This document shows positions 1-8,177 of a stretch of 14,016 bases of DNA, piece by piece. Positions within the stretch are counted from its first letter, which is position 1; the number at the start of each line of letters is the position of its first letter. Under the pieces are notes generated by a model that worked only from the letters and a program-made list of their open reading frames with translations, was not told where the DNA came from and made no database searches. The DNA is from Congregibacter sp. (GTDB lineage Bacteria > Pseudomonadota > Gammaproteobacteria > Pseudomonadales > Halieaceae): contig JACETJ010000021.1 in the NCBI GenBank assembly GCA_013911345.1, positions 1-14,016 on the forward strand, read 5' to 3'. A program made the translations under genes and the position numbers.

Positions 1-917
1 AGGTGATTGCCAAGCACGAAGTGAATCTGTTCTTCACTGCGCCCACTGCGATCCGCGCTTTGCATGGTCTGGGCGACGAACTGGTCACGCGGCATGATCG
101 CAGCTCACTGCGCATCATCGGCTCGGTCGGTGAACCCATTAACCCTGAGGCCTGGGAGTGGTACCACCGTGTGGTCGGCGACGGCCGCTGCCCCATTGTC
201 GATACCTGGTGGCAGACAGAGACCGGCGGGGTCATGATCACGCCGTTACCCGGTGCGCACGCGCTCAAGCCCGGTTTTGCCAGCTTTCCCTTTTTCGGGG
301 TGGAGCCGGCCCTGCTGGATGAGCAGGGCGGGGAGATTCAAGGACCCGGATCCGGGTATCTGGTGATCAAGCGATCCTGGCCTGCCCAAATTCGCACCGT
401 CTATGGCGATCACCAGCGCATGATCGATACCTACTTTAGGACCTATCCCGGGTATTACTTTACCGGTGACGGCGCGCTGCGAGACGAGGATGGCTACCTG
501 CGCATTACGGGTCGCGTGGATGACGTACTCAATGTATCGGGACATCGCATGGGGACTGCCGAGGTAGAAAGCGCGCTGGTGCTCCATGAGGACATCGCCG
601 AGGCTGCAGTGGTGGGCTTCCCCCACGACATCAAAGGTCAGGGCATCTACGCCTATGTCACGCCCATGACGGGCGTTGAAGACAGCGAGTCACTCCGTGA
701 GGAACTGGTTGCCCTGTGTGTACGTGAGATCGGACCCATCGCCAAGCCGGACCGGATTCAGTGGGCACCGGGGTTGCCCAAGACGCGATCTGGCAAGATC
801 ATGCGGCGAATTTTGCGTAAAATCGCCGAAAATGAGCTAAATAGCCTCGGCGATACGTCAACTCTCGCGGACCCCGCGGTGGTCGATGACCTGGTCGCGG
901 GACGACTATCAGACTAG
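1..917 (+). CDS. acs: Acetyl-CoA synthetase, C-terminal part (5' end outside window)
   Basis: This is the C-terminal 304 or so residues of AMP-forming acetyl-CoA synthetase, a cytoplasmic enzyme that turns acetate, ATP and CoA into acetyl-CoA, AMP and PPi. The full enzyme is about 650 residues, so roughly the first half lies upstream. The GTG at base 3 is an internal Val codon, not a start. Visible signatures, numbered from that codon, are the adenylate-forming motif [10 protein letters not shown] (67-76), the [14 protein letters not shown] segment (152-165), the hinge region [13 protein letters not shown] (170-182) and [11 protein letters not shown] near the end. Lys265 in that last motif matches the catalytic lysine that is reversibly acetylated in Salmonella Acs. 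The tail ([11 protein letters not shown]) is close to E. coli Acs from memory, which separates it from propionyl-CoA synthetase and other acyl-CoA ligases. No truncation or frameshift is seen in the visible part. Confidence 0.95.
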   Translation, partial: VIAKHEVNLFFTAPTAIRALHGLGDELVTRHDRSSLRIIGSVGEPINPEAWEWYHRVVGDGRCPIVDTWWQTETGGVMITPLPGAHALKPGFASFPFFGVEPALLDEQGGEIQGPGSGYLVIKRSWPAQIRTVYGDHQRMIDTYFRTYPGYYFTGDGALRDEDGYLRITGRVDDVLNVSGHRMGTAEVESALVLHEDIAEAAVVGFPHDIKGQGIYAYVTPMTGVEDSESLREELVALCVREIGPIAKPDRIQWAPGLPKTRSGKIMRRILRKIAENELNSLGDTSTLADPAVVDDLVAGRLSD

Positions 918-960
918 CTCCTCGCGCTCTGCTCGCAGCCTAACCACACCGCCACACATG

Positions 961-992
961 GAGCCTGCGGGAACCCCCCCGTGAACCGGCTC
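961..992 (+). repeat. Interrupted inverted repeat downstream of acs
   Basis: The arms GAGCC (961-965) and GGCTC (988-992) enclose a second pair, CGGG (968-971) and CCCG (978-981). The element lies 43 bases after the acs stop codon. It has no T-tract after it, so it is not a clear intrinsic terminator. It could be a 3'-end stabilising hairpin or chance. Confidence 0.3.
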
Positions 993-1072
993 AAGCGTTA
1001 TCCCAGAGGGCTCAACAAGCACAACCGTTTGGCTGGAACAGCCTCTAATATTTACCATTTTCAGCACTGTAT

Positions 1073-1094
1073 CTTGGCCCACTTGGCCTATACT
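1073..1094 (+). promoter_or_regulatory. Possible -10 element with adjacent CTTGGCC direct repeat
   Basis: TATACT at 1089-1094 matches five of six bases of the sigma-70 -10 consensus. Immediately upstream is a direct repeat of CTTGGCC (1073-1079 and 1082-1088), with starts nine bases apart. I see no good -35 hexamer at 16-18 bases, so if this is a promoter it may depend on an activator. It would give the receptor mRNA a leader of roughly 120 bases. Weak evidence. Confidence 0.25.
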
Positions 1095-1154
1095 CCTCGT
1101 CGCTCAGCTATTGCTGGCTCCTGACCAAATAAAAAATTCAATATTAGGGTTGAG

Positions 1155-1186
1155 GACATTCTAGGGTTACCGCCCTTAGTGATGTC
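1155..1186 (+). repeat. Imperfect dyad in the receptor-gene leader
   Basis: The outer arms are GACAT (1155-1159) and ATGTC (1182-1186). The inner arms are CTAGGG (1161-1166) and CCCTTAG (1173-1179), which pair with one bulged T. The central loop is TTACCG. The dyad lies 38 bases before the receptor start codon. It could be an operator for a dimeric repressor or an mRNA hairpin in the 5' leader. I do not recognise it as a known Fur box or riboswitch. Confidence 0.4.
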
Positions 1187-1224
1187 TGAGCGTATTTGTT
1201 GTTTTTGAAGCCACGGAGAAAAAC

Positions 1225-3759
1225 ATGAAGTTTACTTATCGCACACTTGCTGTTGCTGTTGCCGCAGCACTCGTGGTGCCGACTCAAGCGACCTTTGCTC
1301 AGGACGAAAACCTGACAGAAGAAGTCGTCGTTATCGGTACCCGTACCGAGGGACGTTCTGCCCTCGACTCACCCGCTCCGGTCGACGTGATCGGCGGTGA
1401 GACTATGAGCAATCAGGGTGACACCGACATGAGCAACCTGCTCCGAAATGTCGTTCCCTCGTATAACGTGAATGATCAGCCGATCAGTGACGCGGCAACG
1501 CTGGTGCGTCCCGCCAACCTGCGTGGCTTGGCGCCGGATCATACTTTGATGCTGGTCAACGGTAAGCGACGCCATCGCGCCTCGGTCATCACCTGGCTCG
1601 GTAACGGTATCTCCAATGGCTCACAGGGCCCCGACGCGGCCGCAATCCCCGCCGCGGCGTTGAAGCGCATCGAAGTCCTGCGTGACGGCGCTTCTGCGCA
1701 GTACGGCTCCGACGCCATCGCTGGCGTGATGAACTTCGTACTGAATGATGCGTCTGAGGGCGGCTCACTTGAAGTCCGCTACGGCGAATACAAAGAAGGC
1801 GACGGTGAGCAAGTGACCATCGCAGGCAACATCGGTCTACCGCTGGGCGACTCAGGCTTTCTGAACCTGACCGCTGAGTGGGGCGAGTCTGACCCGACCA
1901 GCCGTTCGGAACAGCGCGCTGACGCACAGGGCCTGATCGACGATGGCTACCAAGGTGTACCGGCACCCGCCATGATCTGGGGTCGTCCCATTGTGAACGA
2001 CGACATGAAGCTCTGGGCCAACTTTGGTTTTGATCTGAGCGACACGCTCGAGCTATACGGCCACGCCAACTACAACAGTAAAGAGGTCGACGGTGGCTTT
2101 TTCTACCGTAACCCAACCAACCGTCCCAATGTGTACAGTAATGACGAGGGGGCAACCTTGTTGGTGGGTGATCTCGCGCCTAATGACGGTGTTGGCTGCC
2201 CGGTCGTAACTATGAACGGTAATATCCCTGATCCCGTCGCCTTCGCTCAGGTGCAAGCTGATCCCAACTGCTTCACCTTCCAGGAAACCATCACCGGCGG
2301 CTTCACACCGCGATTTGGTGGCGACATCACCGACATGTCCTTCTTGATCGGCCTCCGTGGCGAGATCAACGAGAACCTGCGCTGGGACGTGAGCGCCTAC
2401 CGTGGTGAGCACGAGGCCGACTTCTTCATCAATAACACGGTGAACGCGAGTCTTGGCCCCGATACGCCGCGTGACTTCGATCCAGGCCTCTACAAGCAGA
2501 CCGACACCAACTTCAACGCCGACCTCAGCTGGACCGTCTCCGATACCCTGAACATTGGTTTTGGTGGTGAGTTCCGTAACGAAGAGTTCGAAATCGGTCC
2601 GGGTCAGGTTGAGTCCTACACGGCCGGCCCTCTGGCGGACCAGGGCTTCAGCACCTCATCTAACGGCTTCCCGGGCTTCCCTGCGGTGACCTCTGGTACG
2701 TTCGAGCGTGAAAACTACGCGGCCTATGTCGACGCAGAGTGGACTCCGACAGACAGCCTGGTTACCCAGGGTGCCATCCGCTTTGAGGACTTTGATGACT
2801 TCGGCAGCACCACCAACTTCAAGGTCGGTGCCAACTGGGCGATCACGGATAACTTTGGCGTACGCTCTACCTACAGCACGGGCTTCAAGGCACCGACCCC
2901 CGGTCAGTCCAATGCGTCCAACACCTCAACTGAGCTGACCAATGTTAACGGCGTACCCACGCTGATCAACAACGGTACGATTCCGGCAACAAGCCCGGTA
3001 GCGCTGCAGTTTGGCGGCAGACCTCTCGAGCCAGAAGAGTCAACGAACTTTACGGCTGGCATCTACGCCACGTTGGGCAACTTTGAGATCACGGTCGACT
3101 ACTACGACATTGACGTGGAAGACCGCATCAATCTCTCCTCTGAAGTCGAACTCAGTCAGGAACAGGTTGATCAATTGATTGCCGACAATGTTCCCGGCGC
3201 CGGCGATCTGACTAACTTCCGGTTCTTCACCAACGACTTTGACACCAACACTCACGGTATCGATGTCGTAGTATCGACCTATACCGAGTGGCTGGGCGGT
3301 ACGACCGACTGGAACCTCGCCTACAACAACAACAAAACGGAAGTGGAGAAGTTCAACCCTGAGACGATCGGCTCCGCTCGTATCCGCCAAATAGAAGATA
3401 CCACGCCGGAGACTCGCTGGAATCTCTCTGCGAATCACACGGTAGGCAACTTCCGCATCCTCGCCCGGTTGAGCTTCTATGACGAGTGGTACGACAGCTT
3501 TGAAAATGATGTCTTCGGTACCGACGCTGTCTTTGACAGCGAGTACCTGATCGACCTCGAAGTCGAGTACCGGATTGGTGACCATTCGAGCATTCTGATC
3601 GGCGGTAACAACATTACCGACAACAGCGGTCAGAAAGCGACTGACGTCAACAATCTTGGCTTCAACAGTGCGACCATTCTCGGTAACACCTACAGCCAGT
3701 ACTCGCCCTTTGGTATCAGTGGCGCATTCTGGTACGCACGCTACCGCTACAACTTCTAA
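1225..3759 (+). CDS. TonB-dependent outer-membrane receptor, ligand unknown
   Basis: This 844-residue protein should be an outer-membrane beta-barrel importing a scarce or bulky ligand with energy from TonB-ExbBD. The start is supported by GGAG six bases upstream and by a signal peptide with likely cleavage after TFA (residue 25). A TonB-box-like EEVVVIG follows at 32-38. The plug domain spans about residues 45-175, with LRGLAPDHTLMLVNGKRRHR (99-118) and the typical IEVLRDGASAQYGSDAIAGVMN (149-170). The remainder is barrel, with the receptor signature YSTGFKAPTPGQSN past mid-protein. It ends in aromatic YRYNF, the C-terminal phenylalanine expected for BAM assembly. The only two cysteines, C325 and C349, are 24 residues apart and probably form a disulfide in one extracellular loop. 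Length is normal for the family. The ligand cannot be read from sequence; neither neighbour is a siderophore or B12 gene. A perfect terminator follows, so it is probably transcribed alone. Confidence 0.93.
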   Translation: MKFTYRTLAVAVAAALVVPTQATFAQDENLTEEVVVIGTRTEGRSALDSPAPVDVIGGETMSNQGDTDMSNLLRNVVPSYNVNDQPISDAATLVRPANLRGLAPDHTLMLVNGKRRHRASVITWLGNGISNGSQGPDAAAIPAAALKRIEVLRDGASAQYGSDAIAGVMNFVLNDASEGGSLEVRYGEYKEGDGEQVTIAGNIGLPLGDSGFLNLTAEWGESDPTSRSEQRADAQGLIDDGYQGVPAPAMIWGRPIVNDDMKLWANFGFDLSDTLELYGHANYNSKEVDGGFFYRNPTNRPNVYSNDEGATLLVGDLAPNDGVGCPVVTMNGNIPDPVAFAQVQADPNCFTFQETITGGFTPRFGGDITDMSFLIGLRGEINENLRWDVSAYRGEHEADFFINNTVNASLGPDTPRDFDPGLYKQTDTNFNADLSWTVSDTLNIGFGGEFRNEEFEIGPGQVESYTAGPLADQGFSTSSNGFPGFPAVTSGTFERENYAAYVDAEWTPTDSLVTQGAIRFEDFDDFGSTTNFKVGANWAITDNFGVRSTYSTGFKAPTPGQSNASNTSTELTNVNGVPTLINNGTIPATSPVALQFGGRPLEPEESTNFTAGIYATLGNFEITVDYYDIDVEDRINLSSEVELSQEQVDQLIADNVPGAGDLTNFRFFTNDFDTNTHGIDVVVSTYTEWLGGTTDWNLAYNNNKTEVEKFNPETIGSARIRQIEDTTPETRWNLSANHTVGNFRILARLSFYDEWYDSFENDVFGTDAVFDSEYLIDLEVEYRIGDHSSILIGGNNITDNSGQKATDVNNLGFNSATILGNTYSQYSPFGISGAFWYARYRYNF

Positions 3760-3782
3760 ACTGTAGTCAGCATGTGACCATG

Positions 3783-3804
3783 AGGGGGCTTCGGCCCCCT
3801 TTTT
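3783..3804 (+). terminator. Intrinsic terminator after the receptor gene
   Basis: A perfect 7-bp stem, AGGGGGC (3783-3789) with GCCCCCT (3794-3800), closes a TTCG tetraloop and runs straight into a T-tract (3800-3804). It lies 23 bases after the receptor stop codon. There is no A-tract before the stem, so it works on the plus strand only and should separate the receptor transcript from the amidohydrolase gene. Confidence 0.92.
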
Positions 3805-3854
3805 ATTGCCCAAAATAAGGCTTAGGCTCGGCGCTCGTAATTCGGAAAATCTCT

Positions 3855-5552
3855 ATGCATCCTTTGCAACGTCTGGCGGCCCTCATCTTAGCCACGACAG
3901 CCCTGATTAACTGTCAATCCCAAACAGTATCTCCGGATACAATCTTGCTGGGACAGCTGGTCACCATGGATCCACAGCAGCCACAAGTCAGTGCGGTTGC
4001 CATCAGCAACGGCCGCTTCAGTTTCGTGGGAGCGCGCGATGCGGCTCTCGCCTTACGGGGTCGCGATACTCGGGTGATTGATCTAGCCAATGCGACGGCT
4101 TACCCCGGGCTCATCGACGCACACGTCCACGTCGCTGGCATCGGGTCTGCGCAGCGCTCAGTAGATCTCACCGGCGCGAGCAGTTTCAGTGAGCTCATTA
4201 ATCGCGTGGCCGCCAGAGCGAGCACGCTACGAGCGGGCGTCGTGGTGCAGGGCCGAGGATGGCACCAAAGCAAATGGCTGAATCCGCCCGCCGGTCATGT
4301 TGAGGGATTTCCCACACACCACGCGCTGTCCGAGGCCGTCCCCAACCATCCGGTGGTGCTTGAGCACGCGAATGGCCATTCGGCGTTACTGAATCAACGT
4401 GCCATGAAGCAGCTGGGCATCGACGCCGACACGATCACCCCGCAAGGCGGCGTGATTGTCATGTTGGATGGGCAACCCACCGGCCTTCTCCACGAGACAG
4501 CCATCGATCTTGCCGCCCCCCTTCAGACCTACGATCTTCAAACGGCGGAAGAGCTTGTCGAGTTGGCGCAGCAGCACCTTCTCAGCGAGGGCATCACCAC
4601 TGCACACGATGCGGGGGCATCACAAGTAGACCTCGAAGCCCAGTGGGGCATGGCTCGTCGTGGGGACCTCGATATGCGCCTGTACTCCATGGTGTACGCC
4701 GCCGATGAGGGGGCACTAAACGAGTGGCTAGTGCGCGGCCCGGTGATCAATGTCGGAGACTCTAAGCTGACCGTGCGCTCCATTAAGGTTCAAGCTGATG
4801 GCGCGCTGGGTTCGCGCACAGCGTGGCTCCACGCACCCTATACCGACGCACCCAATACCTCAGGCGTGCTGACCTATGATCTGGATGCGCTCTCTCAGCT
4901 CATTCGAGACTCGAGAGAGGACAACTGGCAGATCAACGTCCATGCCATCGGCGACCGCGCCAATTCCGAAGTGCTCGCTGTTTTCGCACCGTTTACTGCG
5001 ACGGCCGGTGACCACCGCTTTCGTATTGAGCACGCCCAGCATCTGAGACTGGGGGATGTGCCCTTATTTGCCGAGCAAGGTGTGATCGCCTCCATGCAGC
5101 CGATTCATCTCAGCTCGGATCGACCCTGGGCCATTGACCGCCTGGGTCAGCTGCGCATCAAGCAAGGGGCGTACCTCTGGCGGGATCTGCTCGATGAGGG
5201 AGTCGTAGTGACATCTGGCACCGACGCGCCAGTGGAACCGGTCAACCCTATCGCCAATTTCTATGCTGCGGTAACCAGAAAAACCCTGAAAGGTTTGCCC
5301 GAAGCCGGGTTTGAGCCGGCGCAGAAACTTACACGCATGGAAGCCCTAACCGCGATGACTCTAGCCGCAGCCTATGCCGCATTTGAAGAGCGTGATAAAG
5401 GCTCGATCGAAGTCGGCAAGCTGGCGGACCTGACCGTGCTCAATCAGGACCTCATCTCCGTCCCAGAAGCGGAAATTTTGGACACTCGGGTCCTGATGAC
5501 CATGGTCGGTGGCGAGGTGGTGTATGAGCGAGATGAGGCTGTCGTACCTTGA
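3855..5552 (+). CDS. Exported YtcJ-type amidohydrolase (amidohydrolase family 3)
   Basis: This 565-residue metal-dependent hydrolase belongs to the YtcJ-like amidohydrolase 3 group, which hydrolyses C-N bonds in amides or N-substituted compounds. Its own substrate is unknown. Residues 1-20 form a signal sequence with a possible lipobox, LINC (Cys20, the only cysteine in the protein). Asn at -1 is unusual, so lipid anchoring is uncertain, but export to the periplasm is likely. Family landmarks in order are the metal-binding HxH (H90, H92 in GLIDAHVHV), GRGWHQSKW (133-141), LEHANGHSALLN (169-180), K311 followed by ADGALGSR (314-321), H363 in NVHAIGD, H393 in RIEHAQH, and D457 in SGTDAPVEP, followed by the usual GKLADLTVLN tail. 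All expected metal ligands are present, so it should be active. The start ATG has a weak GGA eight bases upstream. It follows the receptor gene on the same strand beyond a terminator, so it needs its own promoter, which I could not identify. Confidence 0.9.
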   Translation: MHPLQRLAALILATTALINCQSQTVSPDTILLGQLVTMDPQQPQVSAVAISNGRFSFVGARDAALALRGRDTRVIDLANATAYPGLIDAHVHVAGIGSAQRSVDLTGASSFSELINRVAARASTLRAGVVVQGRGWHQSKWLNPPAGHVEGFPTHHALSEAVPNHPVVLEHANGHSALLNQRAMKQLGIDADTITPQGGVIVMLDGQPTGLLHETAIDLAAPLQTYDLQTAEELVELAQQHLLSEGITTAHDAGASQVDLEAQWGMARRGDLDMRLYSMVYAADEGALNEWLVRGPVINVGDSKLTVRSIKVQADGALGSRTAWLHAPYTDAPNTSGVLTYDLDALSQLIRDSREDNWQINVHAIGDRANSEVLAVFAPFTATAGDHRFRIEHAQHLRLGDVPLFAEQGVIASMQPIHLSSDRPWAIDRLGQLRIKQGAYLWRDLLDEGVVVTSGTDAPVEPVNPIANFYAAVTRKTLKGLPEAGFEPAQKLTRMEALTAMTLAAAYAAFEERDKGSIEVGKLADLTVLNQDLISVPEAEILDTRVLMTMVGGEVVYERDEAVVP

Positions 5553-5584
5553 TATGCACAACCACTCGCTTTAAATGTCGCCAA

Positions 5585-5610
5585 GAAACAGCCTGGAAAC
5601 ACTCTGTTTC
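5585..5610 (+). repeat. Short inverted repeat after the amidohydrolase gene
   Basis: GAAACAG (5585-5591) and CTGTTTC (5604-5610) are perfect 7-bp complements around a 12-base loop, 32 bases after the stop codon. No T-tract follows, so it is not a terminator by itself. The real terminator is about 35 bases further on. Possibly a 3'-end stabilising hairpin. Confidence 0.35.
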
Positions 5611-5639
5611 ACCGCGAACGCCTTAAGATCAGAGGGCAT

Positions 5640-5669
5640 AAAAAAACCGCGGTGGAAGCCGCGGTTTTC
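5640..5669. terminator. Bidirectional intrinsic terminator between converging genes
   Basis: The stem AAAACCGCGG (5643-5652) and CCGCGGTTTT (5659-5668) is a perfect 10-bp repeat around loop TGGAAG. On the plus strand it is followed by TTTTCTTTT. On the minus strand it is followed by seven T residues (A5640-A5646 on the plus strand). It lies 87 bases after the amidohydrolase stop and about 45 bases after the pnp stop, so it can end both transcripts. It closes the seven-gene operon on the minus strand. Confidence 0.93.
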
Positions 5670-5713
5670 TTTTCTGGCGACGCAAATCAATGCGTTGCGG
5701 AATGTGAGCAACG

Positions 5714-7843
5714 TCACTCCTCAGCCAGCGACTCTTCCTCAGGCTCAGAGGCATCTACTGAATCATCTGCCACCTCACGCATGGACAACTTGATGCGACC
5801 ACGCTGGTCCACATCCAGTACCTTCACCTGCACTTCCTGACCTTCGGAGAGATAATCCGTCACATTCTCGACACGCTCTTCGGCGATCTGCGAAATGTGC
5901 ACCAGACCATCCTTGCCGGGCAGAATCGTGACAAAGGCACCAAAGTCGACAATGCGTGCAACTTTACCCGTGTAGATCGCACCCACATCGGCCTCAGCGG
6001 TAATGGCCTGAATCATCTCGATGGCAGCGTCTCGCGCGGCCGCATTCTGGCCAAACACCTTTACGGTGCCATCGTCATCGATATCAACCGTAGCACCGGA
6101 TTCTTCCGTGATCTGGCGAATGGTTGCGCCACCCTTGCCGATAATGTCGCGGATCTTGTCCTGATCCACCTTCAGCGTCGACATGCTGGGCGCGTTCTCA
6201 GAGGTAATTTCGCGCGGCGCATCTAGGACCGTATTCATTTGCCCCAGAATATGCAGGCGTGCTTCGAGAGCCTGCTCGAGGGCACGCTCCATGATCTCTT
6301 CATTGATCCCTTCGATCTTGATGTCCATCTGCAGGGCAGTCACGCCTTTGGCCGTACCCGCCACCTTGAAGTCCATGTCACCGAGATGATCTTCGTCACC
6401 CAAAATATCGGTCAAAACGGCAAACTGATTGCCATCCTTGACCAAGCCCATCGCGATCCCTGCTACGGGGGCTGCCAGTGGAACACCCGCCGCCATCATC
6501 GAGAGTGAACCTACACAAACAGACGCCATTGAGCTGGAACCGTTGGATTCAGTGATCTCAGAAACGACTCTTATCGTGTAAGGGAATTCTTCATTATCAG
6601 GCAGTACTGCAGCCAAACCGCGTCTCGCGAGGCGGCCATGACCGATCTCACGCCGACTGGTGAAACCGATGCGCCCCGCCTCACCGACAGAGTAGGGAGG
6701 AAAGTTGTAGTGCAGCATAAAGGGGTCGCGGCGCTCACCCTCAAGCGCGTCGATGATCTGCGCGTCGCGGGTGGATCCCAGGGTCACGGCGCCAATAGCC
6801 TGCGTTTCACCACGGGTGAAGAGTGCAGAACCGTGTGCCTTAGGCAATACATCCACCTCGCAGGCAATCGCTCTGACCGTGCGGTTGTCTCGGCCGTCGA
6901 TGCGCGGCTCACCCGCCAGAATACGACTTCGAACAATGTTCTTTTCAAGCGTCTTGAACACGTCTTTAACGTCGTCTGCGGCAGGGCCGTCTTCTGTTGC
7001 GAGTTGGGCGACAATCTCGTCCTTTACTTGACCGACACGCTCATAGCGCGCAGATTTCTCAGTGATTCGATAAGCTTCGCCCAATGGCCCAGAAGCGGCA
7101 GCTTCTACCGCAGCAACCAGCTCTGCGTCAGCTTCAGGAGCCTGCCAATCCCAACGAGGCTTGCCCGCTTCAGCGACGAGCTCGTTGATCGCATTGATCA
7201 CTGTCTGCATCTCTTGGTGCGCAAACAACACAGCGCCGAGCATTTGGTCTTCAGTGAGCTCTTTAGCCTGCGACTCGACCATTAGCACCGCATCTTTAGT
7301 GCCGGCCACCACCATATCGAGGTGGCTATCAGCCAGCGCTGAATAGGTCGGGTTTAAAATGTAACCACTGGCTTCGGTAAAGCCCACCCGCGCACCCCCG
7401 ATCGGGCCGTTAAATGGGCACCCCGAGATCGCCAGAGCGGCTGAAGTACCGATCATCGCGGGAATATCCGGGTCAGTGTCTTGATCCGCTGACATGACGG
7501 TACAGACCACCTGTACCTCGTTCATAAAACCGTCTGCAAAGAGCGGTCGAATAGGACGATCAATCAAGCGCGATGTCAAAGTCTCTTTTTCGCTGGGTCG
7601 CGCTTCTCGCTTAAAAAATCCACCCGGGATTTTTCCAACCGAGTAAGTCTTTTCGATGTAATGCACCCCCAAAGGAAAGAATGCTTGTCCTGGCTTCGCC
7701 TTAGGGTCTGCAACGACGGTACAAAGCACGCTAGTGCTTCCCATCGATATCAATACTGATCCGGACGCCTGTCGTGCAATACGGCCGGTTTCCAGCGTGA
7801 CTTCTTGGTCACCGTACTGGAACGTTTTTTTCACTACATTCAC
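5714..7843 (-). CDS. pnp: Polynucleotide phosphorylase
   Basis: PNPase (709 residues; 711 in E. coli) is the trimeric 3'-to-5' phosphorolytic exoribonuclease of the RNA degradosome, and it also adds heteropolymeric tails. Domains in order are RNase PH 1 (about 1-220), an alpha-helical linker (about 240-310), RNase PH 2 (about 315-545), KH (about 555-600, IIGKGG at 567-572) and S1 (about 620-690, [14 protein letters not shown]). The catalytic acidic pair in [10 protein letters not shown] is present (D485 and D491, matching E. coli D486 and D492), as are [14 protein letters not shown] and RREIGHGRL. The phosphate-site region reads [11 protein letters not shown], with Val444 where Gly or Ala is usual. 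Translation starts with GTG at 7843 (protein MNVVKK), supported by GGAG at 7854-7851, seven bases upstream. A hairpin in the rpsO-pnp gap sits just before the ribosome-binding site, where RNase III and PNPase autoregulation act in E. coli. It is the last gene of the operon. Confidence 0.98.
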   Translation of the reverse strand: MNVVKKTFQYGDQEVTLETGRIARQASGSVLISMGSTSVLCTVVADPKAKPGQAFFPLGVHYIEKTYSVGKIPGGFFKREARPSEKETLTSRLIDRPIRPLFADGFMNEVQVVCTVMSADQDTDPDIPAMIGTSAALAISGCPFNGPIGGARVGFTEASGYILNPTYSALADSHLDMVVAGTKDAVLMVESQAKELTEDQMLGAVLFAHQEMQTVINAINELVAEAGKPRWDWQAPEADAELVAAVEAAASGPLGEAYRITEKSARYERVGQVKDEIVAQLATEDGPAADDVKDVFKTLEKNIVRSRILAGEPRIDGRDNRTVRAIACEVDVLPKAHGSALFTRGETQAIGAVTLGSTRDAQIIDALEGERRDPFMLHYNFPPYSVGEAGRIGFTSRREIGHGRLARRGLAAVLPDNEEFPYTIRVVSEITESNGSSSMASVCVGSLSMMAAGVPLAAPVAGIAMGLVKDGNQFAVLTDILGDEDHLGDMDFKVAGTAKGVTALQMDIKIEGINEEIMERALEQALEARLHILGQMNTVLDAPREITSENAPSMSTLKVDQDKIRDIIGKGGATIRQITEESGATVDIDDDGTVKVFGQNAAARDAAIEMIQAITAEADVGAIYTGKVARIVDFGAFVTILPGKDGLVHISQIAEERVENVTDYLSEGQEVQVKVLDVDQRGRIKLSMREVADDSVDASEPEEESLAEE

Positions 7844-7865
7844 GTGTTTTCTCCAAATATGACGA

Positions 7866-7884
7866 GGCCGGCTCTGGGCCGGCC
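7866..7884 (-). promoter_or_regulatory. Hairpin between rpsO and pnp
   Basis: GGCCGGC (7866-7872) and GCCGGCC (7878-7884) form a perfect 7-bp GC-only stem around a 5-base loop. It begins 11 bases beyond the rpsO stop and ends 11 bases before the pnp Shine-Dalgarno on the minus strand. No U-tract follows, so it should not terminate efficiently. In E. coli this gap carries an attenuating terminator and an RNase III-cleaved stem that controls pnp. This hairpin is in the equivalent place but much shorter than a typical RNase III substrate. Confidence 0.6.
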
Positions 7885-7895
7885 CTGACTGGTCC

Positions 7896-8165
7896 TCAGC
7901 GGCGCAGACCCAACCGCTTGATCAATTCCGCATAGCGGGCGGTGTCTTTTTGCTTGAGGTAGTCGAGTAACTTTCGACGCTGGTTCACCATGCGAATCAA
8001 ACCACGTCTTGAGTGGTGATCCTGCGCATGATCCTTAAAGTGAGACTGCAGTTGCTCAATGTTTGCTGTGAGCAGAGCGACCTGTACTTCCGGAGATCCG
8101 GTATCGCCCTCAGACTGCTGATAATCCTTAACAATTTGTGCCTTGACGGCTGCTTCCAACGCCAT
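7896..8165 (-). CDS. rpsO: 30S ribosomal protein S15
   Basis: S15 (89 residues, the usual length) is a primary 16S rRNA-binding protein that nucleates the 30S platform and forms an intersubunit bridge. The whole protein matches the family: [14 protein letters not shown] near residues 20-33, the DHHSRRGL rRNA-binding segment near 48-55, and the end [12 protein letters not shown] at 8165 follows GGAG (8177-8174) at 8-base spacing. A 7-bp complement in the leader abuts the Shine-Dalgarno, which would suit S15 translational feedback. It lies between truB and pnp, the conserved order. Confidence 0.98.
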   Translation of the reverse strand: MALEAAVKAQIVKDYQQSEGDTGSPEVQVALLTANIEQLQSHFKDHAQDHHSRRGLIRMVNQRRKLLDYLKQKDTARYAELIKRLGLRR

Positions 8166-8177
8166 GGTTCTTTCTCC

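Larger units (their letters stand above)
918..1224 (+). other. Gene-free region between acs and the receptor gene
   Basis: This 307-base stretch has no convincing gene on either strand. It holds a GC-rich dyad just after acs (961-992), a TATACT hexamer preceded by a CTTGGCC direct repeat (1073-1094), an AT-rich tract (about 1126-1147), an imperfect 32-base dyad (1155-1186) and the Shine-Dalgarno sequence of the receptor gene, GGAG at 1215-1218, six bases before ATG 1225. It most likely carries the acs 3' end and the promoter and 5' leader of the receptor gene. Confidence 0.7.

Noticed and set aside
1589..2155. Antisense open frame of 188 codons opposite the receptor gene
   Set aside because: Arg/Ser/Cys-rich low-quality composition typical of an out-of-phase reading; no family resemblance.
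3040..3813. Antisense open frame of 257 codons opposite the receptor gene's 3' half
   Set aside because: It is a codon-phase shadow of a strongly supported gene, has no recognisable motif or ribosome-binding site, and runs through the receptor's terminator.
3760..3854. Search for a promoter of the amidohydrolase gene in the 95-base gap
   Set aside because: No pair of hexamers at acceptable spacing was found after the terminator; none is annotated.
5575..5793. Small open frame in the amidohydrolase-pnp gap running into pnp
   Set aside because: It reads straight through the bidirectional terminator stem and into pnp antisense, with no ribosome-binding site.
6638..7285. Plus-strand open frame of 215 codons inside pnp
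   Set aside because: Shadow of pnp on the other strand; no motif and no plausible translation start.
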